From Polyangiaceae bacterium (GTDB lineage Bacteria; Myxococcota_A; Polyangia; Polyangiales; Polyangiaceae): 64,000 bases of DNA. The notes beneath the pieces are model-generated. The model was not told the origin of the DNA. It made no database searches and saw nothing but the letters and a program-made list of their open reading frames with translations. Made by a program: the position numbers and the translations under genes. Within the stretch, counting starts at the first letter, position 1. Each line of letters starts with the position of its first letter. Shown piece by piece: positions 25,895 through 34,457 of the stretch. The DNA lies in the NCBI GenBank assembly GCA_041389725.1, contig JAWKRG010000002.1, positions 1,736,001 to 1,800,000 on the forward strand. The letters run 5' to 3'.

Positions 25895-26548
25895 ATGAAG
25901 TTCAAACTAGAGCAGTTCTTGAAGATCACCGCCGTGCTGGCTTCGGCTGGCGCGATGGCGGCCGGGTGTACCGTCAATCAGGACGTGGATGGCAATGGCG
26001 GAAGTGCCGGCGCAGGCGCGTCGTGCTTGGGCGACACGGGCAGCAATCCCGACGCAGGCACCGAGAGCGGAATCTGCGGCGCGCTCGGGTACGCGTTGAC
26101 TACCTGCGGCGCCGACGACGCGGGTACCGAGGGAGCTCCCCCCGATGGCTACCTGCTCTGCAACTACATGGAGGTCCACGGCCGCCCGGGCGTGACGGAG
26201 GAGATGTTCAACTGCCTGAACGCGCTCCCGGCATCGACTGCTTGTGACGCCTCTCACACCACGGGCGTCAACGCCTGTATCACCACCGTGTTCTCCATGG
26301 CCTGTGGCGTAGGCCCTGTCACGGTGGGCAGCGAAACGGTGAGCTGCAAGGACGTGGAAGGCACTTGTCCAGCCGTCAGCGGTGGCACGGTCGGCATCAC
26401 CGAAGCGGAGTGCCAGGCATCCATCAACTCGATGGATGCGACCACTCGCGTCAACATCATGCAATGCTACAACGACGCGGCGCCGGCAACCGGCGACTGC
26501 GCCGACGACTTCACGGAGTGCGTCTTCAACATCGACGCCTATCCCTGA
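25895..26548 (+). CDS. Cys-rich lipoprotein, function unknown
   Basis: A 217-residue protein started at ATG 25895, which has a strong AAGGAGG about 10 bp upstream (25879-25885); the longer open frame upstream is not supported. The signal MKFKLEQFLKITAVLASAGA leads to the lipobox MAAGC. The mature part is rich in Asp, Thr and paired Cys and has no recognised domain. It is the first of four plus-strand genes inserted in the ribosomal cluster and has its own terminator. Confidence 0.75.
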   Translation: MKFKLEQFLKITAVLASAGAMAAGCTVNQDVDGNGGSAGAGASCLGDTGSNPDAGTESGICGALGYALTTCGADDAGTEGAPPDGYLLCNYMEVHGRPGVTEEMFNCLNALPASTACDASHTTGVNACITTVFSMACGVGPVTVGSETVSCKDVEGTCPAVSGGTVGITEAECQASINSMDATTRVNIMQCYNDAAPATGDCADDFTECVFNIDAYP

Positions 26549-26574
26549 GTCGAGCCGGCGACCCATCGCCCCAC

Positions 26575-26616
26575 AGCGCCGAGGAAGCCCCGAGCCTCCT
26601 CGGCGCTCTGGTTTTG
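26575..26616 (+). terminator. Rho-independent terminator of the lipoprotein gene
   Basis: Perfect 11-bp stem AGCGCCGAGGA / TCCTCGGCGCT with an 11-nt loop, followed by CTGGTTTTG. It starts 27 bp after the lipoprotein stop. Confidence 0.75.
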
Positions 26617-26677
26617 TGGGCTCGCGCTGCTTCGGTAGGCGCTGCCTGCGAGCACGCTCCAACCTGAACCGCGCTCA

Positions 26678-26792
26678 ACCGCCAAGGCCGCCAAGAGCGC
26701 CAAGCCACGCCAAGGAATGGGCAGACGTGCGTCTGTGCGATCCCAAAAGACAAACTCTTGGCGAACTTCGCTCTCTTTCGCGCCTTTGCGGT
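26678..26792. repeat. Imperfect inverted repeat with GCCAAG arms
   Basis: Two arms of about 38 nt surround a loop of about 40 nt. The left arm (from ACCGCCAAGGCCGCCAAGAG) contains GCCAAG four times at about 9-bp spacing. The right arm read backwards gives ACCGCAAAGGCGCGAAAGAG and matches at most positions. It lies in the 478-bp spacer 26549-27026, which holds nothing else but the terminator above. It resembles dispersed hairpin repeats seen in many large bacterial genomes (recollection, not checked). Confidence 0.75.
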
Positions 26793-27026
26793 AAAGCAAA
26801 CGCCACCAGTTGCGCAGACGCCGTCCGCGTCGGCAGCTGTGGTCGGCGGCCGTGATCGACGGGCGCGAAGCGCAATCGTAGGCACGCGCGAGGGGGACGG
26901 GAATCGTGGGAGGCGCGGGCCGCGTCGCCGTGGGGCGAGACCCAAATGCCCGCGCATACGGCAGAATCCGCCGCTTCAGCGCAGGTGGGTCGCGCGGCGT
27001 GCGGCGGCTCATCTACACTGCGCGGC

Positions 27027-27500
27027 ATGTCCAGTCTTGCCGAACTCATGCAGGCCCTCGAGCCCATCTTGCAGGTGGTGCGCGGCGTCGACGTGAACAG
27101 TCCCACTGCCGTCGACGAATTGGCGAGAGCGTTGCCCCTCGACGCGCCCGCGATGGTGCGCGTGCAAAACCTGGTGCGAGCCGGCGTACGTGACGGCTGG
27201 CTGTGCGATCGCGAGAATGACGGCATTCGCTTTTCGCGCGTGCACAAGGCGAGCGGCACCGACGACCTCGGCATCGACGCCGTGCACATGGCGAAACCGG
27301 GCCCGGGGCATACGCATCCGAATGGCGAGGTCGATCTCTGTTTTGCGGTGAGCGGCTCGCCCACCTTCGACGGCCGCCCGCCGGGTTGGACGGTCTACCC
27401 CGCGGGTTCTTGGCACGTGCCGACGGTGGCGGAGGGCGTGATGGACATCTTGTACTTCCTGCCCGGCGGCGCGATTCGCTTCGAGGCCAAGCCAGGCTGA
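27027..27500 (+). CDS. DUF4863 family protein (4-hydroxylaminobenzoate lyase-like)
   Basis: A 157-residue protein started at ATG 27027 (MSSLAELMQALEPILQVVRG). It contains DGWLCDRENDGIRFSRVHKA, DAVHMAKPGPGHTHPNGEVD, FDGRPPGWTVYPAGSWHVPT and DILYFLPGGAIRFE, which I associate with DUF4863, the family of PnbB-type 4-hydroxylaminobenzoate lyase. The clustered His and Glu residues (GHTHPNGE, GSWHVP) suggest a cupin-like metal site. Whether this protein acts on an aromatic substrate is unknown. It is followed after 31 bp by a MurE-like gene. Confidence 0.7.
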   Translation: MSSLAELMQALEPILQVVRGVDVNSPTAVDELARALPLDAPAMVRVQNLVRAGVRDGWLCDRENDGIRFSRVHKASGTDDLGIDAVHMAKPGPGHTHPNGEVDLCFAVSGSPTFDGRPPGWTVYPAGSWHVPTVAEGVMDILYFLPGGAIRFEAKPG

Positions 27501-27531
27501 GCACTCGGCCTGGGCTCACGAGAACCGACCC

Positions 27532-28764
27532 ATGACGGAAGCCGCCGTTGTCCGCCCCACGCCAGCGCCCTTTCCCTGGGCGGATGAGTTCTTCACCTTT
27601 GGCGTGACGGGTACCAACGGCAAGACGAGCACGAGCAGCATGCTGATGCACGTGCTGCGTACCGCCGGCAAACCGGTGTTGCTGGAGACGACCCTGGGCT
27701 ATCGCCTGGATGACGAAGAGCTCCCGGTGGCGCGCACCCTCGAGGGCTACGTGGACGCCTTCAAGTACGCTCACGAGCGCGGCTGTCGCACTGCAGTGGC
27801 GGAAGTCACGAGCCAAGCCCTGGCTCGCGGCTATGCCAACAAGTGGCGTTTCGACCTGGGGATCTTCACGAACCTGTCTCGCGACCACCTCGATGCCCAT
27901 GGCTCGTGGGAGCACTACCTGGCCAGCAAGGCGCAGCTCTTCGTGCACCTGGGCCCCGGGCGCACCGCGGTGCTGAACGCTGCCGACGAGGCGGCGCTAC
28001 TGATCGATCGAGTGACGCCACCCGACGTGGTGCGCAGTTGGTACCGCGCACCGACTCGCGGCCCACGCTTGCGCGACGCGGATCTGGAAGCAGAGACCGT
28101 GATCGTGACGCCCGAAGGCACGACCGTCAGCTTGCTGCCCTCGCCCATGGCGGAGCGCCTGGGCATGCGCTTGGACGTGAGCCTGGTGGGCCACGTGTTC
28201 GCGGAGAACGCCCTCGCCGTTGCCTGCGCCGCGCTCGCGCACGGCGTCGCGCCCGAGGTACTGTGCGAGGGCCTCCGCACCGTGCCCAAGGTGCCGGGAA
28301 GATTTCAGGTGTTGCGCGCCGAGCCCACGCTGGTCGCGGTGGACTTCGCGCATACCCCGGACGCCCTGGCTCGCACTTGCGATACGGCGCGAGCCCTCGC
28401 GGGTACGCATCGCGTGATCGTCGTGTTCGGCGCCGGTGGCGGTCGCGACAAGGAAAAGCGTCGTCCGATGGGCCAAGCGGTGGGTCAGCGAGCGGACGTG
28501 GCGTGGGTGACGAATGACAACCCGCGCCACGAAGTGCCGGCGGACATCGCGAAAGCAGTGAGCGCCGGCTGCCGCAAGGGCGGTCGGGCATTGGTGCGGG
28601 TGGAGCTGAATCGGCGTAGGGCCATCGAGCTCGCCCTGCGCGATGCGCGCCCCGGCGACGTGGTGGTGATCGCGGGCAAGGGCCACGAGACGGGCCAGAC
28701 CATCGGCTCGGAAACTCTGCCGTTCTCGGACATCGAGGAAGCCGAGCGCGTGCTTTCCGCCTGA
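27532..28764 (+). CDS. Stand-alone MurE-like amide ligase
   Basis: A 410-residue Mur ligase with central and C-terminal domains but without the N-terminal UDP-MurNAc-binding domain: the P-loop GTNGKTS is already at residues 27-33. MurE features are kept: FTNLSRDHLDAHG, a Lys in ASKAQLF at the carbamylation site, FAHTPDALA, the DNPR motif (which in MurE contacts diaminopimelate) and GKGHETGQ. The usual EVSSHAL is changed to EVTSQAL. It is not in a cell-wall cluster. It probably ligates an amino acid to a carboxylate other than UDP-MurNAc-dipeptide, as CapB-, FolC- or CphA-type relatives do (inference). Confidence 0.85.
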   Translation: MTEAAVVRPTPAPFPWADEFFTFGVTGTNGKTSTSSMLMHVLRTAGKPVLLETTLGYRLDDEELPVARTLEGYVDAFKYAHERGCRTAVAEVTSQALARGYANKWRFDLGIFTNLSRDHLDAHGSWEHYLASKAQLFVHLGPGRTAVLNAADEAALLIDRVTPPDVVRSWYRAPTRGPRLRDADLEAETVIVTPEGTTVSLLPSPMAERLGMRLDVSLVGHVFAENALAVACAALAHGVAPEVLCEGLRTVPKVPGRFQVLRAEPTLVAVDFAHTPDALARTCDTARALAGTHRVIVVFGAGGGRDKEKRRPMGQAVGQRADVAWVTNDNPRHEVPADIAKAVSAGCRKGGRALVRVELNRRRAIELALRDARPGDVVVIAGKGHETGQTIGSETLPFSDIEEAERVLSA

Positions 28765-28836
28765 GCAAGCGGGGCGCAGCAGCGCCTCCTCGGCTTCGTC
28801 TGGCCTCCCTCTCTGCCGCTTCGCCGCCGTCTAGCC

Positions 28837-28858
28837 CATCGATTCCATCGAATCGATG
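28837..28858. promoter_or_regulatory. Perfect inverted repeat upstream of permease gene
   Basis: CATCGATTC-CATC-GAATCGATG, a 9-bp perfect dyad with a 4-bp centre, ends 27 bp before the permease ATG and lies just upstream of its GGGAGG ribosome-binding site. The form fits an operator for a dimeric repressor or an RNA hairpin; which one cannot be told. Confidence 0.5.
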
Positions 28859-28885
28859 CACTAGCGTGCGGGCGGGAGGCACGCC

Positions 28886-30442
28886 ATGCGCTGGATGACC
28901 CGAGGTGACGTCGACGGTTTCTTCGGACTCGCGCTGGACAACTTGGTCCAGCTGCTGCTCATCGATGCGCTGTGTCGCACAGTGCTCGGCTTCTCTCCGG
29001 AGCTGATCTACGGGCGAGTGCTTCCCGGCGTCGCCGTGTCGCTGCTGGTGGGCAACATCTACTACGCGCGGCAGGCGTTGCGACTGGCGCGCTCTACGGG
29101 TCGAACCGACGTGTGTGCCCTGCCCTACGGCATCAACACCGTGTCGCTCTTCGCCCACGTGTTCTTGGTCATGCTGCCCGCCAAGATCGCCGCGGAGTCC
29201 GCGGGCGCCGCAGATCCGGCTCGCGTCGCCTGGCAAGCCGGGCTGGCCGCGACCATCGGCTCGGGATTGATCGAGCTGTCGGGCGCTTTCGTCGCGGAGC
29301 GTTTACGTCGCATCACACCGCGCGCGGCGTTGCTGTCCACGCTGGCAGGCATCGCCCTCGGCTTCATCTCCTTGGGCTTTCTGTTTCGCACCTTCGCACG
29401 GCCAGTGGTGGGCATGACCACGCTGGCGATCGTGTTGCTCGTGTACTTCGGGCGTGTCCGCTTCAAGGGCGGATTGCCGGGGGGCCTCGTCGCAGTCGTG
29501 CTGGGCACGGCCCTCGGGTGGCTCACGGGCATCGCTCCGGCAGGACAAGCACCCGGCGGGCTCACGCTTCATCCGCCCATTCCCGTGTTGGGCGACGTGA
29601 TCGGCGCACTGACCGGGGGACACTTCACGACCTATCTCAGCGTGATCTTGCCCATGGGCCTGTTCAACGTGGTGGGCTCGCTGCAAAACCTCGAGTCCGC
29701 CGAAGCCGCGGGGGACCGCTACCCCACGGCGCCCTCTTTGGCGGTGAACGGCATCGGCACCTTGGCCGCCGCGGCGTTTGGTTCGTGCTTTCCCACCACG
29801 ATCTACATCGGTCACCCGGGCTGGAAGGCCATGGGCGCGCGCGCCGGGTATTCCATCCTGAACGGCGCGTTCTTCACGCTCGTGTGCTTGACGGGAACCC
29901 TGGCGCACATCGTGTGGGCCATCCCCATCGATGCCGGTATGGCCATCGTGCTCTGGATCGGCATCGTGATCAGCAGCCAAGCCTTCCAAGCCGTAGAGCC
30001 GCGTCACGCACCGGCCGTCGTGATCGGGCTACTACCTGGCGTCGGCGCCTGGGGCGCGCTGCTGGCGAAGAACGGACTGCGCGCGGCTGGGGTCGGAGCG
30101 CCGCGTGGCCCGGTGTTCGACGCGACCTTGATCGAGCGCTTCCGCATGTCCGACACCTGGATCCACGGCGCCTTCGCCTTGGAGCAGGGCTTCATCTTCA
30201 CGGCGATGATCTTGGCGGCGGCGACGGTGGAGATCATCGAACGGCGCTTCTTGCGCGCCGCCGCGTGGTGCGGATCCGCAGCCGTGCTCTCGGCACTGGG
30301 CTTGATGCATTCCTATCGCTTCACGCCCGGCGACACCGTGGTGCACCTTGCCCCCGCCTGGCCCTGGGCCCTCGGCTACACCGTGATGGCCGCCGTGCTC
30401 GCGGTCGCGCCGCTGGTGACCGAACCCGGCGAAACCCACTGA
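28886..30442 (+). CDS. NCS2/AzgA-like permease (xanthine/uracil family)
   Basis: A 518-residue protein with about twelve hydrophobic segments. Features that fit NCS2 transporters are the NIYYARQALRLA segment, ALPYGINTVSLFAHVFLVML, LFNVVGSLQNLESAEAAGDR, and the motif SCFPTTIYIGHPGWKAMGAR, which matches the P-T-Y region of AzgA-like members. Substrates in the family are purines, pyrimidines or related compounds; specificity is not predictable. It is preceded by a 22-bp inverted repeat and followed by palindromic repeats, converging on rpsS. Confidence 0.8.
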   Translation: MRWMTRGDVDGFFGLALDNLVQLLLIDALCRTVLGFSPELIYGRVLPGVAVSLLVGNIYYARQALRLARSTGRTDVCALPYGINTVSLFAHVFLVMLPAKIAAESAGAADPARVAWQAGLAATIGSGLIELSGAFVAERLRRITPRAALLSTLAGIALGFISLGFLFRTFARPVVGMTTLAIVLLVYFGRVRFKGGLPGGLVAVVLGTALGWLTGIAPAGQAPGGLTLHPPIPVLGDVIGALTGGHFTTYLSVILPMGLFNVVGSLQNLESAEAAGDRYPTAPSLAVNGIGTLAAAAFGSCFPTTIYIGHPGWKAMGARAGYSILNGAFFTLVCLTGTLAHIVWAIPIDAGMAIVLWIGIVISSQAFQAVEPRHAPAVVIGLLPGVGAWGALLAKNGLRAAGVGAPRGPVFDATLIERFRMSDTWIHGAFALEQGFIFTAMILAAATVEIIERRFLRAAAWCGSAAVLSALGLMHSYRFTPGDTVVHLAPAWPWALGYTVMAAVLAVAPLVTEPGETH

Positions 30443-30477
30443 CCCGCTCCATTCTGCTTGAAGAAGAAGAAAGACTC

Positions 30478-30555
30478 CACAAGAAGAACGGAGGACGGAA
30501 GGGGTGGGAAATGATCCCCCTCCCTCTCACCTTCCGCTCTTCCGACCTTCCTGTG
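30478..30555. repeat. Palindromic repeat, CGGAAG family, copy 2
   Basis: A 78-bp imperfect palindrome starting CACAAGAAGAACGGAGGACG and ending CCGACCTTCCTGTG, with the conserved centre GGGAAATGATCCCC. The flank TTGAAGAAG precedes it, as in copy 3. Confidence 0.85.
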
Positions 30556-30581
30556 CTCTCCTGATTGAAGAAGATGAAATC

Positions 30582-30660
30582 CACAAGAAGAACGGAAGAA
30601 CGGAAGGGGTGGGAAATGATCCCCCTCCCTCTCACCTTCCGCTCTTCCGACCTTCCTGTG
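30582..30660. repeat. Palindromic repeat, CGGAAG family, copy 3
   Basis: A 79-bp copy 104 bp downstream of copy 2 and almost identical to it, so copies 2 and 3 form a tandem duplication that includes the flank GATTGAAGAAG. The 306-bp spacer 30443-30748 contains only these two copies and the terminator of rpsS. Confidence 0.85.
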
Positions 30661-30687
30661 CCCTCTTCCCCTTCTTGCGACGGCGTA

Positions 30688-30725
30688 CAAAAAGCGAAGG
30701 GGCGACGTGCTGGTGCACGCCGCCC
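30688..30725 (-). terminator. Rho-independent terminator after rpsS
   Basis: On the minus strand GGGCGGCGTGC-ACCA-GCACGTCGCCC, an 11-bp stem with one mismatch, is followed by CTTCGCTTTTTG. It starts about 24 bp past the rpsS stop and would end the str-S10 transcript. Confidence 0.75.
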
Positions 30726-30748
30726 ACTTCGGCTGCTCGGGGCGAGGC

Positions 30749-31054
30749 TCAGTTCTTCCCGGTGCGGGGATTGACCTTCTTCGCGCCACCCTTCTTGTCC
30801 CCGGCATGGCCGTGGAAGGTGCGGGTGGGAGCGAACTCGCCGAACTTGTGACCGACCATGTTCTCGGTGACGAACACGGGTACGAACTTGCGTCCGTTGT
30901 GTACCGCGAAGGTGAGGCCCACCGCTTCCGGGTAGATGGTGGAGCGACGAGACCAGGTCTTGATGACCTTCTTCTCGCCCTTCGACTGCGCGTCGGTGAT
31001 CTTGCTGAGTAGATGTCCGTCGCAGAACGGACCCTTCTTGATGCTGCGCGCCAT
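30749..31054 (-). CDS. rpsS: 30S ribosomal protein S19
   Basis: A 101-residue protein: MARSIKKGPFCDGHLLSKIT, TWSRRSTIYPEAVGLTFAVH and VTENMVGHKFGEFAPTRTF. It is slightly longer than the usual 92 residues at the C-terminus. It is the last gene of the first half of the split cluster; rplV is not adjacent. Confidence 0.97.
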   Translation of the reverse strand: MARSIKKGPFCDGHLLSKITDAQSKGEKKVIKTWSRRSTIYPEAVGLTFAVHNGRKFVPVFVTENMVGHKFGEFAPTRTFHGHAGDKKGGAKKVNPRTGKN

Positions 31055-31056
31055 AA

Positions 31057-31887
31057 TCAGCCCTTCGCCTTTCGCTTCTTCACAATCATGTTGTCGGTGC
31101 GCTTGTTGTTGCGGGTTTTGAGGCCCTTGGCAAGCTGGCCCCAGGGGGAGCAGGGATGACGGCCACCACTGGTGCGCCCTTCACCACCGCCCATGGGGTG
31201 ATCCACGGGGTTCATGCTGACGCCACGGTTGTGGGGTCGGCGCCCGAGCCAGCGAGCGCGGCCCGCCTTGCCCAGGCTGAGGTTCTGGTGCTCGAGGTTC
31301 GAGACCTGGCCCACCGTCGCGCGGCACTTGATGTGCACCTTGCGTACCTCGCCGCTCGGCAGCTTCACCTGAGCGTAGGCACCGTCCTTGGCCATCAGCT
31401 GGGCCGCCACGCCCGCGGAGCGGACGAGTTGGCCACCCTTGCCCAGGCGCAGCTCGATGTTGTGGATCATCGTGCCTGCGGGGATAGCGTCGAGGGGCAA
31501 GCTGTTGCCGGGACGAATGTCGGCGTTGCGACTGGAAATGACCGTGTCGCCCTGCTTGAGACCGTCAGGCGCCAAGATGTAGCGCTTTTCGCCGTCTGCG
31601 TAGTGCAGCAGCGCAATGCGCGCGGTCCGGTTCGGGTCGTACTCGATGTGAGCCACCTTCGCGGGAACGCCCACCTTGTTGCGGCGGAAGTCGATGACGC
31701 GATAGCGGCGCTTGTGACCGCCACCGCGGAAACGGCTGGTGATGCGACCCAAGTGGTTACGGCCACCCGTCTTGGCGTGCTTCTCGATCAGGCTGCGCTC
31801 GGGCTCGTTCGTGGTGACTTCCGAAAAGTCACTGCACGTCTGAAAGCGCCGTCCGGCCGAGGTCGGCTTGAAAATACGAATGGGCAT
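31057..31887 (-). CDS. rplB: 50S ribosomal protein L2
   Basis: A 276-residue protein with IRIFKPTSAGRRFQTCSDF, GRNHLGRITSRFRGGGHKRR and the conserved NPVDHPMGGGEGRTSGGRHP containing the His needed near the peptidyl-transferase centre. It is 2 bp from rpsS. Confidence 0.97.
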   Translation of the reverse strand: MPIRIFKPTSAGRRFQTCSDFSEVTTNEPERSLIEKHAKTGGRNHLGRITSRFRGGGHKRRYRVIDFRRNKVGVPAKVAHIEYDPNRTARIALLHYADGEKRYILAPDGLKQGDTVISSRNADIRPGNSLPLDAIPAGTMIHNIELRLGKGGQLVRSAGVAAQLMAKDGAYAQVKLPSGEVRKVHIKCRATVGQVSNLEHQNLSLGKAGRARWLGRRPHNRGVSMNPVDHPMGGGEGRTSGGRHPCSPWGQLAKGLKTRNNKRTDNMIVKKRKAKG

Positions 31888-31890
31888 GAC

Positions 31891-32187
31891 TCACTCCTCG
31901 GATTCGTCGAAGAATTGGATGTCGTAGCCGTCGCGCAGAGTGACGACGGCCTTCTTCCAGTTGCGGCGCGGAGCGATGCGTCGCCCCAGGCGCTTCGGCT
32001 TGCCACGGAAAACGGCCGTACGAACGTCCTTCACTTTGACGTCGAAAAGGGCCTCCACGGCTTCCTTGATTTCGATCTTGTTGGCCTTGGTGTCGACCTC
32101 GAAGACCACTTGGTTGTGCTCCTTCAGGCGCGCGGCTTTCTCCGTCAACGCGATCGGGCGCTTGATGACCTGTGCGTGATTCATCAC
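31891..32187 (-). CDS. rplW: 50S ribosomal protein L23
   Basis: A 98-residue protein with IKRPIALTEKAARLKEHNQ, FEVDTKANKIEIKEAVEALF and VKVKDVRTAVFRGKPKRLGR. It sits at the exit tunnel and docks SRP and trigger factor. Its start overlaps the rplD stop by 4 bp. Confidence 0.97.
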   Translation of the reverse strand: MMNHAQVIKRPIALTEKAARLKEHNQVVFEVDTKANKIEIKEAVEALFDVKVKDVRTAVFRGKPKRLGRRIAPRRNWKKAVVTLRDGYDIQFFDESEE

Positions 32188-32816
32188 TTGCTCCCCAGGC
32201 AGCGGGCCTCGAGCGCCTTGGCGGCGTCCTTGGAGACCACGAGATGGTCGTGCCGCAGGAGGTCGTACACGTTGACGCCCTCCGGAGGCAGGAACTGGTT
32301 CTTCTTCATGTTGCGAATCGAAAGCCGCAGCTTGTCGTTGCCCTTGGCATCGACGACCAGGGTCTTCTCCGAAGCCTTGAGGGCAGAGAGCACACCCGCC
32401 AGGGCCTTGGTCTTGGCCTCGCCGAGCTCCATGCTGTCGACCACGAGCATGCGACCTTCCTTGACGAACAAGGAAAGCGCGCTCTTCAACGCGCCGATGC
32501 GCACGCGCCGCGGGGGACGGTAGGACCAGTCCTGGGGCTTCGGGGGATGGGCGCGACCGCCGCCGACGAAGATCGGCGCCTTGCGGTCACCGTGTCGAGC
32601 GCGACCCGTGCCCTTCTGCTTGTAGAGCTTCTTGCCTGCGCCACGCACGGCCGAACGCTCCTTGGCGGCACGGGTACCCGCGCGCGCACTGGCCAGTTGT
32701 GCCACGACGACTTCGTGAAGGAGATGCTCCTTCACTTCGGCGCCGAACACGTCATCCGAGAGGTCGACTTCGCCGACCTTCTCTCGCTTCAGGTTGAACA
32801 CGTCTAGCTTTGCCAT
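32184..32816 (-). CDS. rplD: 50S ribosomal protein L4
   Basis: A 210-residue protein with ARAGTRAAKERSAVRGAGKK, the loop KQKGTGRARHGDRKAPIFVG and PRRVRIGALKSALS. In E. coli, L4 also represses the S10 operon. It begins 13 bp after the rpsJ stop, leaving no room for rplC. Confidence 0.97.
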   Translation of the reverse strand: MAKLDVFNLKREKVGEVDLSDDVFGAEVKEHLLHEVVVAQLASARAGTRAAKERSAVRGAGKKLYKQKGTGRARHGDRKAPIFVGGGRAHPPKPQDWSYRPPRRVRIGALKSALSLFVKEGRMLVVDSMELGEAKTKALAGVLSALKASEKTLVVDAKGNDKLRLSIRNMKKNQFLPPEGVNVYDLLRHDHLVVSKDAAKALEARCLGSK

Positions 32817-32829
32817 GGTGCCTCCGGGC

Positions 32830-33141
32830 TCAGCTCTTGATCTCGACGTCCACGCCAGCGGAGAGATCCAGCTTCATGAGCGCGTCGAGGGTTTGGGGGG
32901 TGGGCTCCAGGATGTCGATCAGGCGCTTGTGCGTGCGCACCTCGAACTGCTCGCGGGACTTCTTGTCCACGTGAGGTCCGCGCAGCACGGTGTAGCGTCG
33001 AATCGAGGTGGGCAGCGGAATGGGGCCGGCCACGCGGGCGCCGGTGCGACGCGCCGTCTCGACGATATCCGTGGTGCTCTTGTCGAGCAGCTGATGATCG
33101 AAAGCCTTGAGGCGAATTCGAATCTTGGTGGTGTCTGCCAT
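32830..33141 (-). CDS. rpsJ: 30S ribosomal protein S10
   Basis: A 103-residue protein with KIRIRLKAFDHQLLDKSTTD, GARVAGPIPLPTSIRRYTVL and REQFEVRTHKRLIDI. It is also a transcription antitermination factor (NusE). It is 82 bp after tuf. Confidence 0.97.
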   Translation of the reverse strand: MADTTKIRIRLKAFDHQLLDKSTTDIVETARRTGARVAGPIPLPTSIRRYTVLRGPHVDKKSREQFEVRTHKRLIDILEPTPQTLDALMKLDLSAGVDVEIKS

Positions 33142-33223
33142 GTCTTGGTCCGTTCTTGCGGCGTTGTCCGCGTCCGTGGCCGCGAGGCGCCGCGCATCGC
33201 GCAGCGCCTCTGCGACCGCATGA

Positions 33224-34414
<1,191 letters not shown>

Positions 34415-34457
34415 TGGACTCTCTTTTCCTCGAATTGCTCCGCTGCTGCGGCAAACC

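Noticed and set aside
33142..33223. Search for a tRNA gene beside tuf
   Set aside because: Some bacteria have one near tuf, but no cloverleaf or CCA-ended sequence is seen in the 82-bp gap.
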